Shown in pieces: positions 45,936 through 54,718 of a stretch of DNA of 64,000 bases. The stretch is taken from assembly GCF_012911845.1 (NCBI RefSeq), contig NZ_JAAXCU010000031.1, forward strand, positions 1-64,000, in the 5' to 3' direction. The DNA is from Bacillus sp. RO2. Lineage in GTDB: Bacteria; Bacillota; Bacilli; Bacillales; Bacillaceae_I. Positions within the stretch are counted from its first letter, which is position 1, and each line of letters begins with the position of its first letter. The notes under the pieces are model-generated. The model saw only the letters and a list, made by a program, of their open reading frames with translations. It made no database searches and was not told where the DNA came from. The position numbers and the translations under genes were made by a program.

Positions 45936-46294
45936 TTCTTCTTCTCTAAGAACTTTTTTGTAGCATCAGATTGGTGACCGTTGGCAACAAAAGCAACCTG
46001 TTCTTGTAACTCTCTCATGGCATTAGGCGCATGCAATCCGTTTATCAATTCTTCCTTTGTGAATTGGTTATTGTAGATTTTTTCTGTAATAAAAAGAATC
46101 ATTCTATCAATTAATTCTTTTTCTGTTCCTGGATCGGACTTTTTAACAAGCCCCTCTATTTCGTCTTTCAAGTCCATCGCTTCGTACACAACCCCAAACG
46201 GAATAAAGACGGGTGTAAGGTAGTTTTCTGTTACTACCTCTTCTCCGTTCACTTCTTTTACAAGTTCCAGTCTGTTTCGCTTTAAATTTGCCAT
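45932..46294 (-). CDS. Tail assembly chaperone (G part)
   Basis: The 120-residue protein starts MANLKRNRLELVKEVNGEEV with a GAGAGGAA upstream. It has the Siphoviridae tail chaperone pattern (FIPFGVVYEAMDLKDEIEGL, KEELINGLHAPNAMRELQEQ). A slippery sequence close to its end joins it to the T frame. It lies between the major tail protein and the tape measure gene. Confidence 0.85.
   Translation of the reverse strand: MANLKRNRLELVKEVNGEEVVTENYLTPVFIPFGVVYEAMDLKDEIEGLVKKSDPGTEKELIDRMILFITEKIYNNQFTKEELINGLHAPNAMRELQEQVAFVANGHQSDATKKFLEKKN
45953..45959 (-). promoter_or_regulatory. Programmed -1 frameshift site A AAA AAG
   Basis: In the chaperone frame the codons ACA AAA AAG contain the heptamer A AAA AAG. 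A -1 slip gives GTT CTT AGA GAA and stays open into the downstream frame. The zero frame stops six codons after the heptamer, at TGA. Confidence 0.85.
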
Positions 46295-46324
46295 GTTTTG
46301 TTCCTCTCTTTCAAAAAAAGTAAA

Positions 46325-46352
46325 AAAGAACAAGCGCTTACGCCTGTTCTTT
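46325..46352 (-). terminator. Hairpin between the HeH-domain protein and tail chaperone genes
   Basis: AAAGAACAaGCG and CGCcTGTTCTTT pair around CTTA, and the leftward transcript continues TTTTTTAC. It is a strong intrinsic terminator inside the late operon and probably lowers expression of the tape measure and downstream genes against the major tail protein. Confidence 0.8.
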
Positions 46353-46685
46353 AATCAATGGTTTTCCTATCTTATTGTTTTTGGACAGCAGCTTTTGCAG
46401 TCTTTCTTGGCTAGGATTTGCATCGGCTCTTCTTGGAAAGATATCCCCTTTGATATATACGGTATTGTTATCCTCCAAATCTTTGAAGTCATGGATAACA
46501 ACGTATTTTACGGATTCCTCTTTCTCCTCGGGTTGTTCGTCTGTCTCTTCCTTGGGTTCTACAGGTTGTTCTTCCGTCTTCTCTTCGTTTTCCTTTAACA
46601 ATTTGGCCAATTGCTCTTTTCCTGCCTTATCATCAAATTCCACGCCTAGTGTAGTAAGTTTGGACTTAATTTCAGCTACCTTCAT
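46338..46685 (-). CDS. HeH/LEM-like small structural protein
   Basis: The 115-residue protein begins with an HeH/SAP-like unit (MKVAEIKSKLTTLGVEFDDK AGKEQLAKLL), then an acidic Glu/Pro linker (about 33-57), then a small beta part (YVVIHDFKDLEDNNTVYIKG). Such proteins follow major tail genes in many Firmicutes phages. The exact role is not known. Confidence 0.6.
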   Translation of the reverse strand: MKVAEIKSKLTTLGVEFDDKAGKEQLAKLLKENEEKTEEQPVEPKEETDEQPEEKEESVKYVVIHDFKDLEDNNTVYIKGDIFPRRADANPSQERLQKLLSKNNKIGKPLIKEQA

Positions 46686-46687
46686 GT

Positions 46688-47293
46688 TTACGCTCCTTCT
46701 GGTCCTGCTAGTGGGTGAGCAGTCCCGAATATTTTTAGAAATAATGCGTCTCGATTTGTATTAATACCTTTCTCATCCGCTGCAAAGATGACGGACTTGT
46801 CGGAGTCAAACCCGTCTACTTTTCTGTCCATAAATTGAGCCACAATTGCCTCTGTATTAAACGCAGTAGTTCCACCAGCTTTTGAGCTACCGGAAACATT
46901 CGGACGAGTGAAGATTCCTTTTGGTAGTCCTACATATTCCTTCGACCCATCTTGAAAAGTTTTGGCAAAAACAACTGCCACATATGGAGGATTGTCTGTT
47001 CCCCCGATGGCGGTTAAACCCCCTACCGTTTCCAATCCCAATAGACGTTGTTTATCCTCGATAGGGATTTTGTGGAACGTAGAATTGACGGAAATATCCC
47101 CGTTTGACACGGCCATTTCTGCAGTAGTATTGTCTCCATAAGCTCGCACCACTTCTTGAGGCATTTCAACAGTAATCTCCTGCAAGAATTTCACACGTTC
47201 AATAGAACTTGCTATAATGCCATCCCCTATTAGGCCGTAATAAAATTCATCTACACCAGTAGAAGCCCGGTAATTTTTTTCTACAGACATCAA
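46688..47293 (-). CDS. Major tail protein (phi13 family)
   Basis: The 201-residue protein polymerises into the tail tube. It has the phi13-type start STGVDEFYYGLIGDGI and end (VIFAADEKGINTNRDALFLK). It lies between the tail terminator and chaperone genes, as expected. Confidence 0.88.
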   Translation of the reverse strand: MMSVEKNYRASTGVDEFYYGLIGDGIIASSIERVKFLQEITVEMPQEVVRAYGDNTTAEMAVSNGDISVNSTFHKIPIEDKQRLLGLETVGGLTAIGGTDNPPYVAVVFAKTFQDGSKEYVGLPKGIFTRPNVSGSSKAGGTTAFNTEAIVAQFMDRKVDGFDSDKSVIFAADEKGINTNRDALFLKIFGTAHPLAGPEGA

Positions 47294-47308
47294 AATCTCT
47301 CCTTCTAA

Positions 47309-47686
47309 TTAATTTAGATCTTCTTTATATATCAGGCCTTGATATCTTCTGGCATCACGAAATACGCCGTTATCATATTCCGGAATTCCTCCTCTTTGGC
47401 CAATCTTAAACTTCGTCCAAATAAGATCTCGAACTCTCTCGGCAAGTAGCCGGGTGATGGTTCTATTAGGACTCCATATTTCCACATGCAAATGAACATC
47501 CAATGTGAGCCACGTCCCATCCGCGAAGGTGCTAGGCTGCGCCGGTTGAACTTCCTCTAAAACCATATAAGGTTTGTCTACAGCGCCTGATTCTGGGTAT
47601 TCATAATATTTAATGCGGTTCTCTATCTGTTCAGCGATATAGGAATCAGCCTTTAATATTTGATAAACCGCATCTAAAATATCCAC
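47309..47686 (-). CDS. Tail terminator/head-tail completion protein (DUF3168-like)
   Basis: The 125-residue protein has the pattern of tail terminators (DAVYQILKADSYIAEQIENR, LDVHLHVEIWSPNRTITRLL). Its start overlaps the end of the HK97-gp10 gene by one base. The role is assigned mainly by order. Confidence 0.75.
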   Translation of the reverse strand: MDILDAVYQILKADSYIAEQIENRIKYYEYPESGAVDKPYMVLEEVQPAQPSTFADGTWLTLDVHLHVEIWSPNRTITRLLAERVRDLIWTKFKIGQRGGIPEYDNGVFRDARRYQGLIYKEDLN

Positions 47687-48078
47687 TACAAAGCCTCCTT
47701 AATTGCCTTTTTCAAGGCGTCTTGGTAGGTTTTTTTGGCATTGTTCAGCGTCCTTGCGATAGCGCCTTTCCCTCGTGGACGTGGATTCTTAATGGTCCCC
47801 CACTCATTAAGATGAATAATGCGATAACGACCTTTAGGTCCACTCCAATGAATTTTAATAGTTCGGACACCATTAACAACCATAATGGGTGATATCGTTA
47901 TTTCTTCGATGGATCCCCCCGTGTCTCGGAAACTAGCAAATTCTTTTATTAGCGCATCCACAAATATTTCTGCTGCATCCATTAATGCTTTGTCGCTAAT
48001 TTTTTGCATGGCCACATTACCTAAGCGATTTTCAAGGTCTTGCAATAACTTATCTAAACCATGGATTTTTACGCTCAT
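47686..48078 (-). CDS. HK97-gp10-family connector protein
   Basis: The 130-residue protein has a helical N-terminus (KISDKALMDAAEIFVDALIK) followed by strands and GPKGRYRIIHLNEWGT, the HK97-gp10 signature. It helps join the neck and tail. It overlaps its upstream neighbour by 4 bases. Confidence 0.85.
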   Translation of the reverse strand: MSVKIHGLDKLLQDLENRLGNVAMQKISDKALMDAAEIFVDALIKEFASFRDTGGSIEEITISPIMVVNGVRTIKIHWSGPKGRYRIIHLNEWGTIKNPRPRGKGAIARTLNNAKKTYQDALKKAIKEAL

Positions 48079-48443
48079 GTAACCACGCTCGCGACTACTT
48101 TAATAAACTGTCGGTTCTGTAAATCTGGCTGTACATGCTTAACGTTATATCGATGCTCTCGATAACCGTCCGCATCAATTGCAATATAATGCTTATTGGT
48201 TGGGATATAGGTGGATTTCGAATCTCGTATGGTTAGGGTGAGATCAGAAAGGGTGCCGTTTGCTTTGGCCACTTCTATATCCTTCATCCAAACCGTATCT
48301 ATACTGGCCATAGCTTCATAAAGAACGGTATTCACTTGCTCACCAGGCTCAGGACCTTCATTAGGCTTGGGTTCATAGAAAGTAACAGGGGTCCTAAGAT
48401 TCCCTGAGGTTGTTTTTGGAGGTTTGTATTTAAATGGTTGCAT
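48075..48443 (-). CDS. Head closure protein (phage head-tail joining family)
   Basis: The 122-residue beta-rich protein fits the head-tail joining family (GNLRTPVTFYEPKPNEGPEP, RFxxR-like YREHRYNVKHV). It overlaps the adaptor gene by 14 bases. Assignment is by pattern plus order. Confidence 0.78.
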   Translation of the reverse strand: MQPFKYKPPKTTSGNLRTPVTFYEPKPNEGPEPGEQVNTVLYEAMASIDTVWMKDIEVAKANGTLSDLTLTIRDSKSTYIPTNKHYIAIDADGYREHRYNVKHVQPDLQNRQFIKVVASVVT

Positions 48444-48726
48444 CTTCGCTTGCCTCCATTTCCTTCAAAGCTGCTTCTAAAATTAGAGAGTTGATTTGAC
48501 TGATAAAATTGTTCTCGAAATATTCCAACGCATCATTGTAAGCATATCGAGTTCGTTCAAATACCAGTTCTTTTGCTTGGAGGTTCGTCTCTATATCAAT
48601 GTTTTTTACCTTTGATTTAACATAAGCTATAGAAAAAGACAACAAGCGCTTTAGATTGTTGTCTTCATCATGGCTAATATGCATTCTTTCTTTGAATTCT
48701 TGAATCAATTGGTCTGTTACTTCCAA
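48430..48726 (-). CDS. Head-tail adaptor (gp6-like)
   Basis: The 98-residue helical protein (KRLLSFSIAYVKSKVKNID, ERTRYAYNDALEYFENNFIS) matches the Phage_connect_1/gp6 adaptor type that docks to the portal. It follows the capsid gene by 13 bases. Confidence 0.8.
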   Translation of the reverse strand: MEVTDQLIQEFKERMHISHDEDNNLKRLLSFSIAYVKSKVKNIDIETNLQAKELVFERTRYAYNDALEYFENNFISQINSLILEAALKEMEASEDATI

Positions 48727-48739
48727 TCAAACCAACTCC

Positions 48740-49903
48740 TTAAGCACCTGCTGGTTGTGGCGCTTGAAACTTGATATCCAAAGTGTATAGTAGTGCCGCT
48801 TTGTTGTCGTTCGGTTTTCCATTTGCAAATTGTTTAATCGTGTAAAGCATTGCATCCTCGATAGCCAGTGTCTGATCAAATTTGTTAGCTTTGTATCCAC
48901 CTGCAACAGCAGCAAGATATTCCCCTTTTACGAAGAAAAGTGCTTGATTTGTTGGAATCTCTTCGGACTCAACTACTTTGATGTTATAAGGCAATGCTGT
49001 TACCCACTGACCGTTTGCTGTTTGAATCGTATTCCTAGCTTGGACACTGATTACATCTATAGGATTAACGACCATCACAATTTTATTTAATACTTTTCGG
49101 GATTTTCCGTCTTCACTAACTGCTAACGCTTTGATTACATCGTGCAATTCTCCAGCGATGATTTCACCAAACTGAGAGGGCGCAAACGTCAATGTACCTG
49201 TTGCAGTTTTAGTTGTCACAGCACCTGTTTCTTTATCAACATTTTTCATAAGTCCAATTGGTTCATTTTGTGATGGACCTCGTCCATTCACTAGGCCATA
49301 TTCAAGACCTACAGAATAGGATTCTACTAAAAGGGTGCGAACGTAACGCTCAACCCACACTGGCCCCAATTCCAACATATCTTTTGGAATAACAGCAAAA
49401 GCCGTTAGCTTTAATTGACCGATTTGCTCTTCAGAGAATGCTGCACTAACCTGTCCTTTAATATCCCCAAACAATTTGCCCCATGCATATGCTTTAGTCG
49501 CATCAGACTTAATAAAGCGAGTAACTGCTCCAAGATCTTGAAGACCGATCGCCTCTAATAGTGGGTGCGCTTCCACTAAATCCTCAAAAATTCGTTCTTG
49601 AGTTGTTACTGGAAGGATAGCATCTTCATTGAATCCACCAAACTCAATAACCTCATTAAAGAACTTCTTCTCTTTGGAAGTAAGGACATTTTGTCCACGA
49701 GCCGTTAAGATTTGGGCATCCATTTGCTGAGAACGCACTTCTGCAGTAATTGTTTCCGTTAAATCCTCTGCCAAGGCTGTTTGCATTTCATCCCATGCAT
49801 TCGAAAGTTTTACAGTATCCTGTTCTGCTTCCTTCACCATCGTCATATAAGCAGCTTTTTTTGCTTCAAAATTATTCATGGTACCCTTTAATTTCATGGT
49901 CAT
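48740..49903 (-). CDS. HK97-type major capsid protein
   Basis: The 387-residue precursor has a helical N-terminal delta/scaffold domain (about 1-85) that the ClpP-like protease should remove, then the HK97 fold (ILPVTTQERIFEDLVEAHPL, GLVNGRGPSQNEPIGLM). GGAGGG lies 7 bases upstream of the ATG. It is the main shell protein. Confidence 0.92.
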   Translation of the reverse strand: MTMKLKGTMNNFEAKKAAYMTMVKEAEQDTVKLSNAWDEMQTALAEDLTETITAEVRSQQMDAQILTARGQNVLTSKEKKFFNEVIEFGGFNEDAILPVTTQERIFEDLVEAHPLLEAIGLQDLGAVTRFIKSDATKAYAWGKLFGDIKGQVSAAFSEEQIGQLKLTAFAVIPKDMLELGPVWVERYVRTLLVESYSVGLEYGLVNGRGPSQNEPIGLMKNVDKETGAVTTKTATGTLTFAPSQFGEIIAGELHDVIKALAVSEDGKSRKVLNKIVMVVNPIDVISVQARNTIQTANGQWVTALPYNIKVVESEEIPTNQALFFVKGEYLAAVAGGYKANKFDQTLAIEDAMLYTIKQFANGKPNDNKAALLYTLDIKFQAPQPAGA

Positions 49904-49927
49904 ATAATTTCCCTCCGTTATTTAAAA

Positions 49928-50698
49928 TTAAAAAATGAACCTTATTTGCGGTTTCTCTGCAGTAACAGTCGCTTTAGGTTCATTAGGCTTTTCATTATTC
50001 ATTTTCGTCTCTTCCAAGAAATCCTTCTTAAAATGAGTTAGCATCTCTTTTAAATTATCTTGTGTCACAAGGTTTGGATCCGCTTTGTTAGGAAAACCGT
50101 TTCTTAAACTATTAATCACTTTTGGAGGAATCATATTTGGAGATGAAGATGCTGTTAGCTTGATTGCATTATCCATAAACATTATTTCATCCACAAACTT
50201 GTACTCCAAAGCTTTCTGAGCACCCATCCAGGTTTCATCCGCCATTTTTCCCAGGAGTTCTTCTTCTGACATTCCACTTTTAATGACATATGCATTTACA
50301 ATGGCTCGGTCTGTAACTTTTAGTATTTCAGCTGCCTTTTCCATATCTCTATGGTCACCACGGTATCCCATCGATGCGTTGTGTATCATTATTTGAGCTG
50401 TCGGTGAAATTTTCACTTTATCTCCTGCCATCGCAATTACGGATGCCGCGCTTGCAGCTAGACCTACAATTTGAACCTCTACATGTCCGGAATAGTTTTT
50501 TAATTCCGTATAGATTTCTGAACCTTCGTCTACATATCCACCTGGGCTATTGATATAGACTGTCACATCTTCTCCATTAGCTTCTAGCAACTTTGATGTC
50601 ACTGTCTTTGGGCAAGTTGCCTCAATTTCAAACCATTCATAGATCCAGGCTTCATCATTAGAGATGATTGGACCTTTAACATCTATTCTTATTGTCAT
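49928..50698 (-). CDS. ClpP-like prohead protease
   Basis: The 256-residue protein has the ClpP serine protease fold: YINSPGGYVDEGSEIY, GLAASAASVIAMAG with the nucleophile at about Ser83, and IMIHNASMGYRGD with His106. It matures the capsid. Its start overlaps the portal stop by 4 bases, and the capsid gene follows. Confidence 0.93.
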   Translation of the reverse strand: MTIRIDVKGPIISNDEAWIYEWFEIEATCPKTVTSKLLEANGEDVTVYINSPGGYVDEGSEIYTELKNYSGHVEVQIVGLAASAASVIAMAGDKVKISPTAQIMIHNASMGYRGDHRDMEKAAEILKVTDRAIVNAYVIKSGMSEEELLGKMADETWMGAQKALEYKFVDEIMFMDNAIKLTASSSPNMIPPKVINSLRNGFPNKADPNLVTQDNLKEMLTHFKKDFLEETKMNNEKPNEPKATVTAEKPQIRFIF

Positions 50699-51840
50699 GT
50701 ATTTGTCTCACCTCCTTCGGTTTCTGTAGCAGCTTGATAGTTCTTGGTTAAAACAAATTCATCCAGGACTGGATTATCAGACTTGTCATAACCTACTTCA
50801 ACTCTTAGTTCGTTCCTCGTAAAGCCTCCGGAAGCTACCAATTTATCAAATGATTGTGCTATATCGAAGATGCTGCTGTACGGTATGAATTTAGCTTCAA
50901 TATGATTTCCACTTAGATATTCCTTCTTTTCGAATAGCTTTGCGTTTAGTTCATCCTGTATTTTTTTTAAAAGGGGACTGATGCAAAATTTGACGAATGC
51001 TGTAATACTAGTTTCATATTCTGTCAGTTCACCATGAACAAGAGCATTAGGAATTCCTAAAATTTCAGCAACATCATTAATTAGTGACTTCTTAATCTTT
51101 TCTAACTCTTCAGCAGTATAATGTGTTCCTTCACCTTTATACTCTTCTTTATAGTCGAACCCTTTCAATCTAGGAACGATAGCCACTAAATTTTTTCGGA
51201 ACGAGTTAAACAGTTTATCTAGGAACTCTTGAAGCCTTTGTCTGTTCTGATCCGTTAAATCTTGTGTAGCCTCCAGCCCTACAGTTGACCGCACTTGATT
51301 TTTAATCAGGTTGATATCAAAGACCCTTCCGAACAATTCTGCGTAATCATTGAACATACCATCCATATATTTTGTTAATTTCTCATTGTTGAATGTGACA
51401 TAGATGACTTCATCCATTGAGAAGGTTCGTTGGAAAGTATAATCTTTGACGGTTACATCTTTAAATCGATCGGCATACACCGCATATTCTTCTCTTTCAA
51501 AGTTATCTGCAATTAGAAGGTCGTTGGTGTCGGTCAGAATAACCAGAACTTCATTTTGGTAAATCAACTTATATATAAAATCCTGCCAGAATGATGCTGC
51601 GCTTTGATCCGTATTAGGACGGACATTCAAAAGGTAATGCCATTCATCTTTTTGCCTCACATTATCTTTCAAAACTCTGAAATCCGTTAAACTAATGGTT
51701 CTTCCTATAAAGCTTATACATGTTTCCAGCGCTATTTTTTTTAGATATGCTCTGTTGCTGGATTCTTGCGTAAACAAGTCTAAGTCGAATAGGGACTCCA
51801 ACTCACTATTTTTCTTTAAAATATCACCTAACCATCCCAA
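50695..51840 (-). CDS. Portal protein (HK97 family)
   Basis: The 381-residue protein forms the dodecameric DNA gate. Portal features include AYLKKIALETCISFIGRTIS, LLNVRPNTDQSAASFWQDFI and AEILGIPNALVHGE. It lies between terminase and protease genes, in normal order. Confidence 0.92.
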   Translation of the reverse strand: MGWLGDILKKNSELESLFDLDLFTQESSNRAYLKKIALETCISFIGRTISLTDFRVLKDNVRQKDEWHYLLNVRPNTDQSAASFWQDFIYKLIYQNEVLVILTDTNDLLIADNFEREEYAVYADRFKDVTVKDYTFQRTFSMDEVIYVTFNNEKLTKYMDGMFNDYAELFGRVFDINLIKNQVRSTVGLEATQDLTDQNRQRLQEFLDKLFNSFRKNLVAIVPRLKGFDYKEEYKGEGTHYTAEELEKIKKSLINDVAEILGIPNALVHGELTEYETSITAFVKFCISPLLKKIQDELNAKLFEKKEYLSGNHIEAKFIPYSSIFDIAQSFDKLVASGGFTRNELRVEVGYDKSDNPVLDEFVLTKNYQAATETEGGETNT

Positions 51841-51857
51841 TTTATATCACCTCCCAT

Positions 51858-53543
51858 TTAGAAGTTCAGGGATTCGAGGGCATCAAATGTGTCTTCAATC
51901 TTGTATTCACTGATTTCATCAATTCGATATAGCCCACATACAAAAGCTTGAAACCCATCTGTTTTTCTGCGGATTGGTTCTTTCTTTTCGTATTCTTTAT
52001 TACCATCTTTCTTAATTTTGACCAATACATTTTGGGTGTACCATCGCATTAAAGGGTTATCACCAAAAATGAATTGTCCATTTGCGAAACCTAATTCCAC
52101 CCTAGGTGCTAGTAAACTATGAATCGCTTTGGGATTTCTAATTACTTCTACTTCAAAACCAGCTTTTTCTAAAGGTACCTTTAGGACCTCCATCCTGAAG
52201 TTATCTCCAATTATCTTTTTGATGTTGTAAAACTGACTTTGTTTAATAAAGTAGTCAACAATATGTTTAGGATTGATGGTTTCCTCATTCAGTACCGTTA
52301 GATGGCCAGCTTCTTCCCATTCGCGAATAGGTGCAAATTTCTTTTTTCTTGCCATTTCTGCTTCGTGCTTTTTAGAATAACTGTAGTATTTATCTACAAA
52401 TTCCTTTCTGGCGTATGAATGGGTTAAAAACGGGTATTTCCCTTCGTGCCTAAACAATAGACCGCAAGCTGCGAAGTCTCGAATACTTGCAAAGTCTAAA
52501 ACTCCTATGCAATCTTTCCCCGATAATTCAGGAAAATGCTGATTAGTCGCTTCAATTTCCTCCCATTTAGCAACCGATCTTTCCAGGTCAGTGACAGGTA
52601 AGTTCATACGTTTTGTCATAAATTCTTCTCTATTGCTTGGATCATCTTCTAAGTCTTCATACTCTTCTAGAATTGTATCGAAAAGACCTTGAGCATATTG
52701 GCTTCGAGGATGACTTAACATGGGATTTGATTTTTCCCAATTGTCCTGGTCATCTATTTCCCTTTCTGCGTCCAATTTACATATGAAAGGAAATAAAGCG
52801 TTTGGTCTGGCTTCTCCTTTTAATACCTTCATTGCTTTTTCTTTCATCTTGTCAAGAAATCCATCGCGAACATATCCATCAGTCCCAATATAAAATTCTC
52901 GCGGTGGTTGCTTCTTACCAAGACCACTAATATGGACTCGAACATCTTTGTTTGACTCGTATTGGTGAATTTCATCAAACACAACCGCCCCATCACGCAA
53001 GCCATCCTTTGTCTCACCGTTAGAAGTTCGGAACTTTAATACTGCATCAGTTTTTTTAGAGGTAATTTGTGTTTTTGTTCTTCTGAACATTGCCTTTAAG
53101 GGTCCTGACCGACCAATAACATTGTAAGATTCATCAAAAGATGTTTTCGCTTGGTCTTCTGAGTTTGCAACTATGGATATGTGATATTCTCTTATCCCGT
53201 GTAATGAGCTTATTAGAAAGTGAGTAACAACAGAAATTAATCCATTCTTACCTGCCCCTCTCCCCTTCATCCAAAAATGTTTTCTATAAAATACACGATT
53301 GTTTTGCTTGAAAAACAAAAAGACGAAAGCAATTAAAAACCGCTGAAATGGCTGCAGTGGAAAATACCATTTCTCACCAAAACGAATACAGTTTTCAATC
53401 ATTTCGTCATTAAAATATAAATCTTCTCTACTTAACACATGTTCTTCTAAATATTTTATAAGCATAATACGTTCTTTATTTAGCTTTATTTTTTCTGATT
53501 TCCAGAGGTTAATATATTCCTCTACATACTTATTAACAATCAA
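51858..53543 (-). CDS. Terminase large subunit
   Basis: The 561-residue packaging motor has an ATPase domain with the Walker A-like KGRGAGKNGLIS near residue 93 and Walker B VVFDEIHQYES near 186. The nuclease domain starts around DCIGVLDFASIRDFAA, whose aspartate is a likely metal ligand. It overlaps terS by 4 bases. Confidence 0.94.
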   Translation of the reverse strand: MIVNKYVEEYINLWKSEKIKLNKERIMLIKYLEEHVLSREDLYFNDEMIENCIRFGEKWYFPLQPFQRFLIAFVFLFFKQNNRVFYRKHFWMKGRGAGKNGLISVVTHFLISSLHGIREYHISIVANSEDQAKTSFDESYNVIGRSGPLKAMFRRTKTQITSKKTDAVLKFRTSNGETKDGLRDGAVVFDEIHQYESNKDVRVHISGLGKKQPPREFYIGTDGYVRDGFLDKMKEKAMKVLKGEARPNALFPFICKLDAEREIDDQDNWEKSNPMLSHPRSQYAQGLFDTILEEYEDLEDDPSNREEFMTKRMNLPVTDLERSVAKWEEIEATNQHFPELSGKDCIGVLDFASIRDFAACGLLFRHEGKYPFLTHSYARKEFVDKYYSYSKKHEAEMARKKKFAPIREWEEAGHLTVLNEETINPKHIVDYFIKQSQFYNIKKIIGDNFRMEVLKVPLEKAGFEVEVIRNPKAIHSLLAPRVELGFANGQFIFGDNPLMRWYTQNVLVKIKKDGNKEYEKKEPIRRKTDGFQAFVCGLYRIDEISEYKIEDTFDALESLNF

Positions 53544-53854
53544 ACTAAATCAGCTTCCGAATATTCCTCAGATGGAAGGTGGGTTCCCTCGCTTATAAAA
53601 TTGAATGATTTTTCAATAGCCAAAAGTTGAGCGTTCACTTTCAATTTGTCATTTACTGCAGGATGACTTTTTACAAATTTTTGAGCCCCGTTCTCCGTTA
53701 CGACCGTAGCCCCCTCTTTTTTTATTTCTCTATCCAGCTGCTTGTTGAGCTTCACAAGACTAATATAACGTTCTACTTTTTCAACTTCCACAAGATCCTC
53801 TGTATCGATTCGGCTCATTAATTGTTTTTGAAGTTTTGATACACTTACCGCCAT
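53540..53854 (-). CDS. Terminase small subunit (P27 family)
   Basis: The 104-residue protein has the P27-type pattern (VSKLQKQLMSRIDTEDLVEV, VTENGAQKFVKSHPAVNDKL) and binds DNA at cos to start packaging. GGGGGTGGGTG precedes the ATG. It lies just after the likely cos region. Confidence 0.85.
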   Translation of the reverse strand: MAVSVSKLQKQLMSRIDTEDLVEVEKVERYISLVKLNKQLDREIKKEGATVVTENGAQKFVKSHPAVNDKLKVNAQLLAIEKSFNFISEGTHLPSEEYSEADLV

Positions 53855-53897
53855 TCACCCACCCCCCTTACGTGAAGATTTTCTCTTAAAATCTGGA

Positions 53898-53965
53898 CAG
53901 AACACCCCCCTCCCCGGTCCCCGGGTTGAATATATTTCACTAACCTTTGAATGGGGGGGTGTTAC
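53898..53965. other. Likely cos region between terS and the HNH nuclease
   Basis: AACACCCCCC (53901-53910) and GGGGGGTGTT (53954-53963) form a perfect 10-base inverted repeat around a 43-base loop with CCCCGGTCCCCGGG. HK97-like phages with an HNH gene beside terS usually have cos here. The nick sites cannot be read from sequence alone. Confidence 0.5.
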
Positions 53966-54291
53966 CATCTTTCGTCATCCCATTTCTTTTTCTTTGCCTG
54001 GTTAAATACTCGGCCATGTGTTTTGTTGTGGCAGTTTAAACAAAGTGTTTCCAAGTTATCTAGCATAAGAGCAAGCTGAGGATAGAACTCTATCTCGTAC
54101 TTGTGATGCACATTTATCTCAATAGATTTCTTTTCTCCATCTACCTTTCGAGAGTTTATATGAACCTTTCCCTCACGCTTGCAGTGTTGGCATTCATAGT
54201 TGTCTCGTTTCAAAGCTTGCTGCCTTAATGACTCCCATTCTTTTGAACGATAGAACCTTCTCTTTTGTTCTTTGGTTTTGTATTCAATCAA
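53962..54291 (-). CDS. HNH endonuclease (packaging-associated)
   Basis: The 109-residue protein has an HNH fold: two CxxC zinc pairs (CQHCKREG, CLNCHNKTHG) and the catalytic INVHHKYEI. Small HNH proteins next to terS are needed for cos cleavage in HK97-like phages. Its stop touches the right arm of the cos-like inverted repeat. Confidence 0.88.
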   Translation of the reverse strand: MIEYKTKEQKRRFYRSKEWESLRQQALKRDNYECQHCKREGKVHINSRKVDGEKKSIEINVHHKYEIEFYPQLALMLDNLETLCLNCHNKTHGRVFNQAKKKKWDDERW

Positions 54292-54336
54292 TTAGAACCA
54301 ACCTAATCATATTTGACTCCTCACTTTCTCCAAAAT

Positions 54337-54365
54337 AAAAAGCACCCTCATTAGGATGCTTTTTT
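54337..54365 (-). terminator. Terminator after the zinc-ribbon membrane gene
   Basis: AAAAGCACCC and GGATGCTTTTT pair with G-T pairs around TCATTA. Very similar hairpins occur at 54691 and 55781. Confidence 0.7.
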
Positions 54366-54638
54366 ATTCATAGCCTTTTTTGGTACCCATTGCAATTCAC
54401 AGTCCTTACAAACCAATCTTCCTGTGAATAGAAGTAATACTACTCCTATTCCACCAACTACAATACTTGGCAATGAATTTGCCATACTTTGCAATGAAAG
54501 TACCATACTCTCGGTATTCCTAGCATTTAATATACCAAATAGAATAAAGCTTAATATTATAAGCTTTATGCCCGTTCCACCTGATGATCTACTAACAACT
54601 CTGTTACTTCCACATCTTCTACATTTTTCCCATTTCAT
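54351..54638 (-). CDS. Zinc-ribbon membrane protein
   Basis: The 95-residue protein has CRRCGS near the N-terminus and CKDC near the C-terminus, forming one zinc site, separated by two hydrophobic segments (IKLIILSFILFGIL and IVVGGIGVVLLLF). GGAGGTGG lies 7 bases before the ATG. No function is known; it starts the moron region upstream of terminase. Confidence 0.6.
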   Translation of the reverse strand: MKWEKCRRCGSNRVVSRSSGGTGIKLIILSFILFGILNARNTESMVLSLQSMANSLPSIVVGGIGVVLLLFTGRLVCKDCELQWVPKKAMNKKAS

Positions 54639-54690
54639 ACATGCACCACCTCCAAATACTTTATCGGCTCCACATTAAGAAATCTTAAAA

Positions 54691-54713
54691 AAACACCCTC
54701 GAAAGAATGCTTT
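54691..54713 (-). terminator. Terminator after the 71-residue gene
   Basis: AAGCATTC and GAGGGTGTTT-type arms with a T run leftward; nearly the same as the hairpin at 55781. Confidence 0.6.
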
Positions 54714-54718
54714 ATGTA

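Noticed and set aside
53856-53875. Poly-C run before terS as a slippery or phase-variable site
   Set aside because: The run is the complement of the G-rich ribosome-binding site of terS and is not inside a coding frame.
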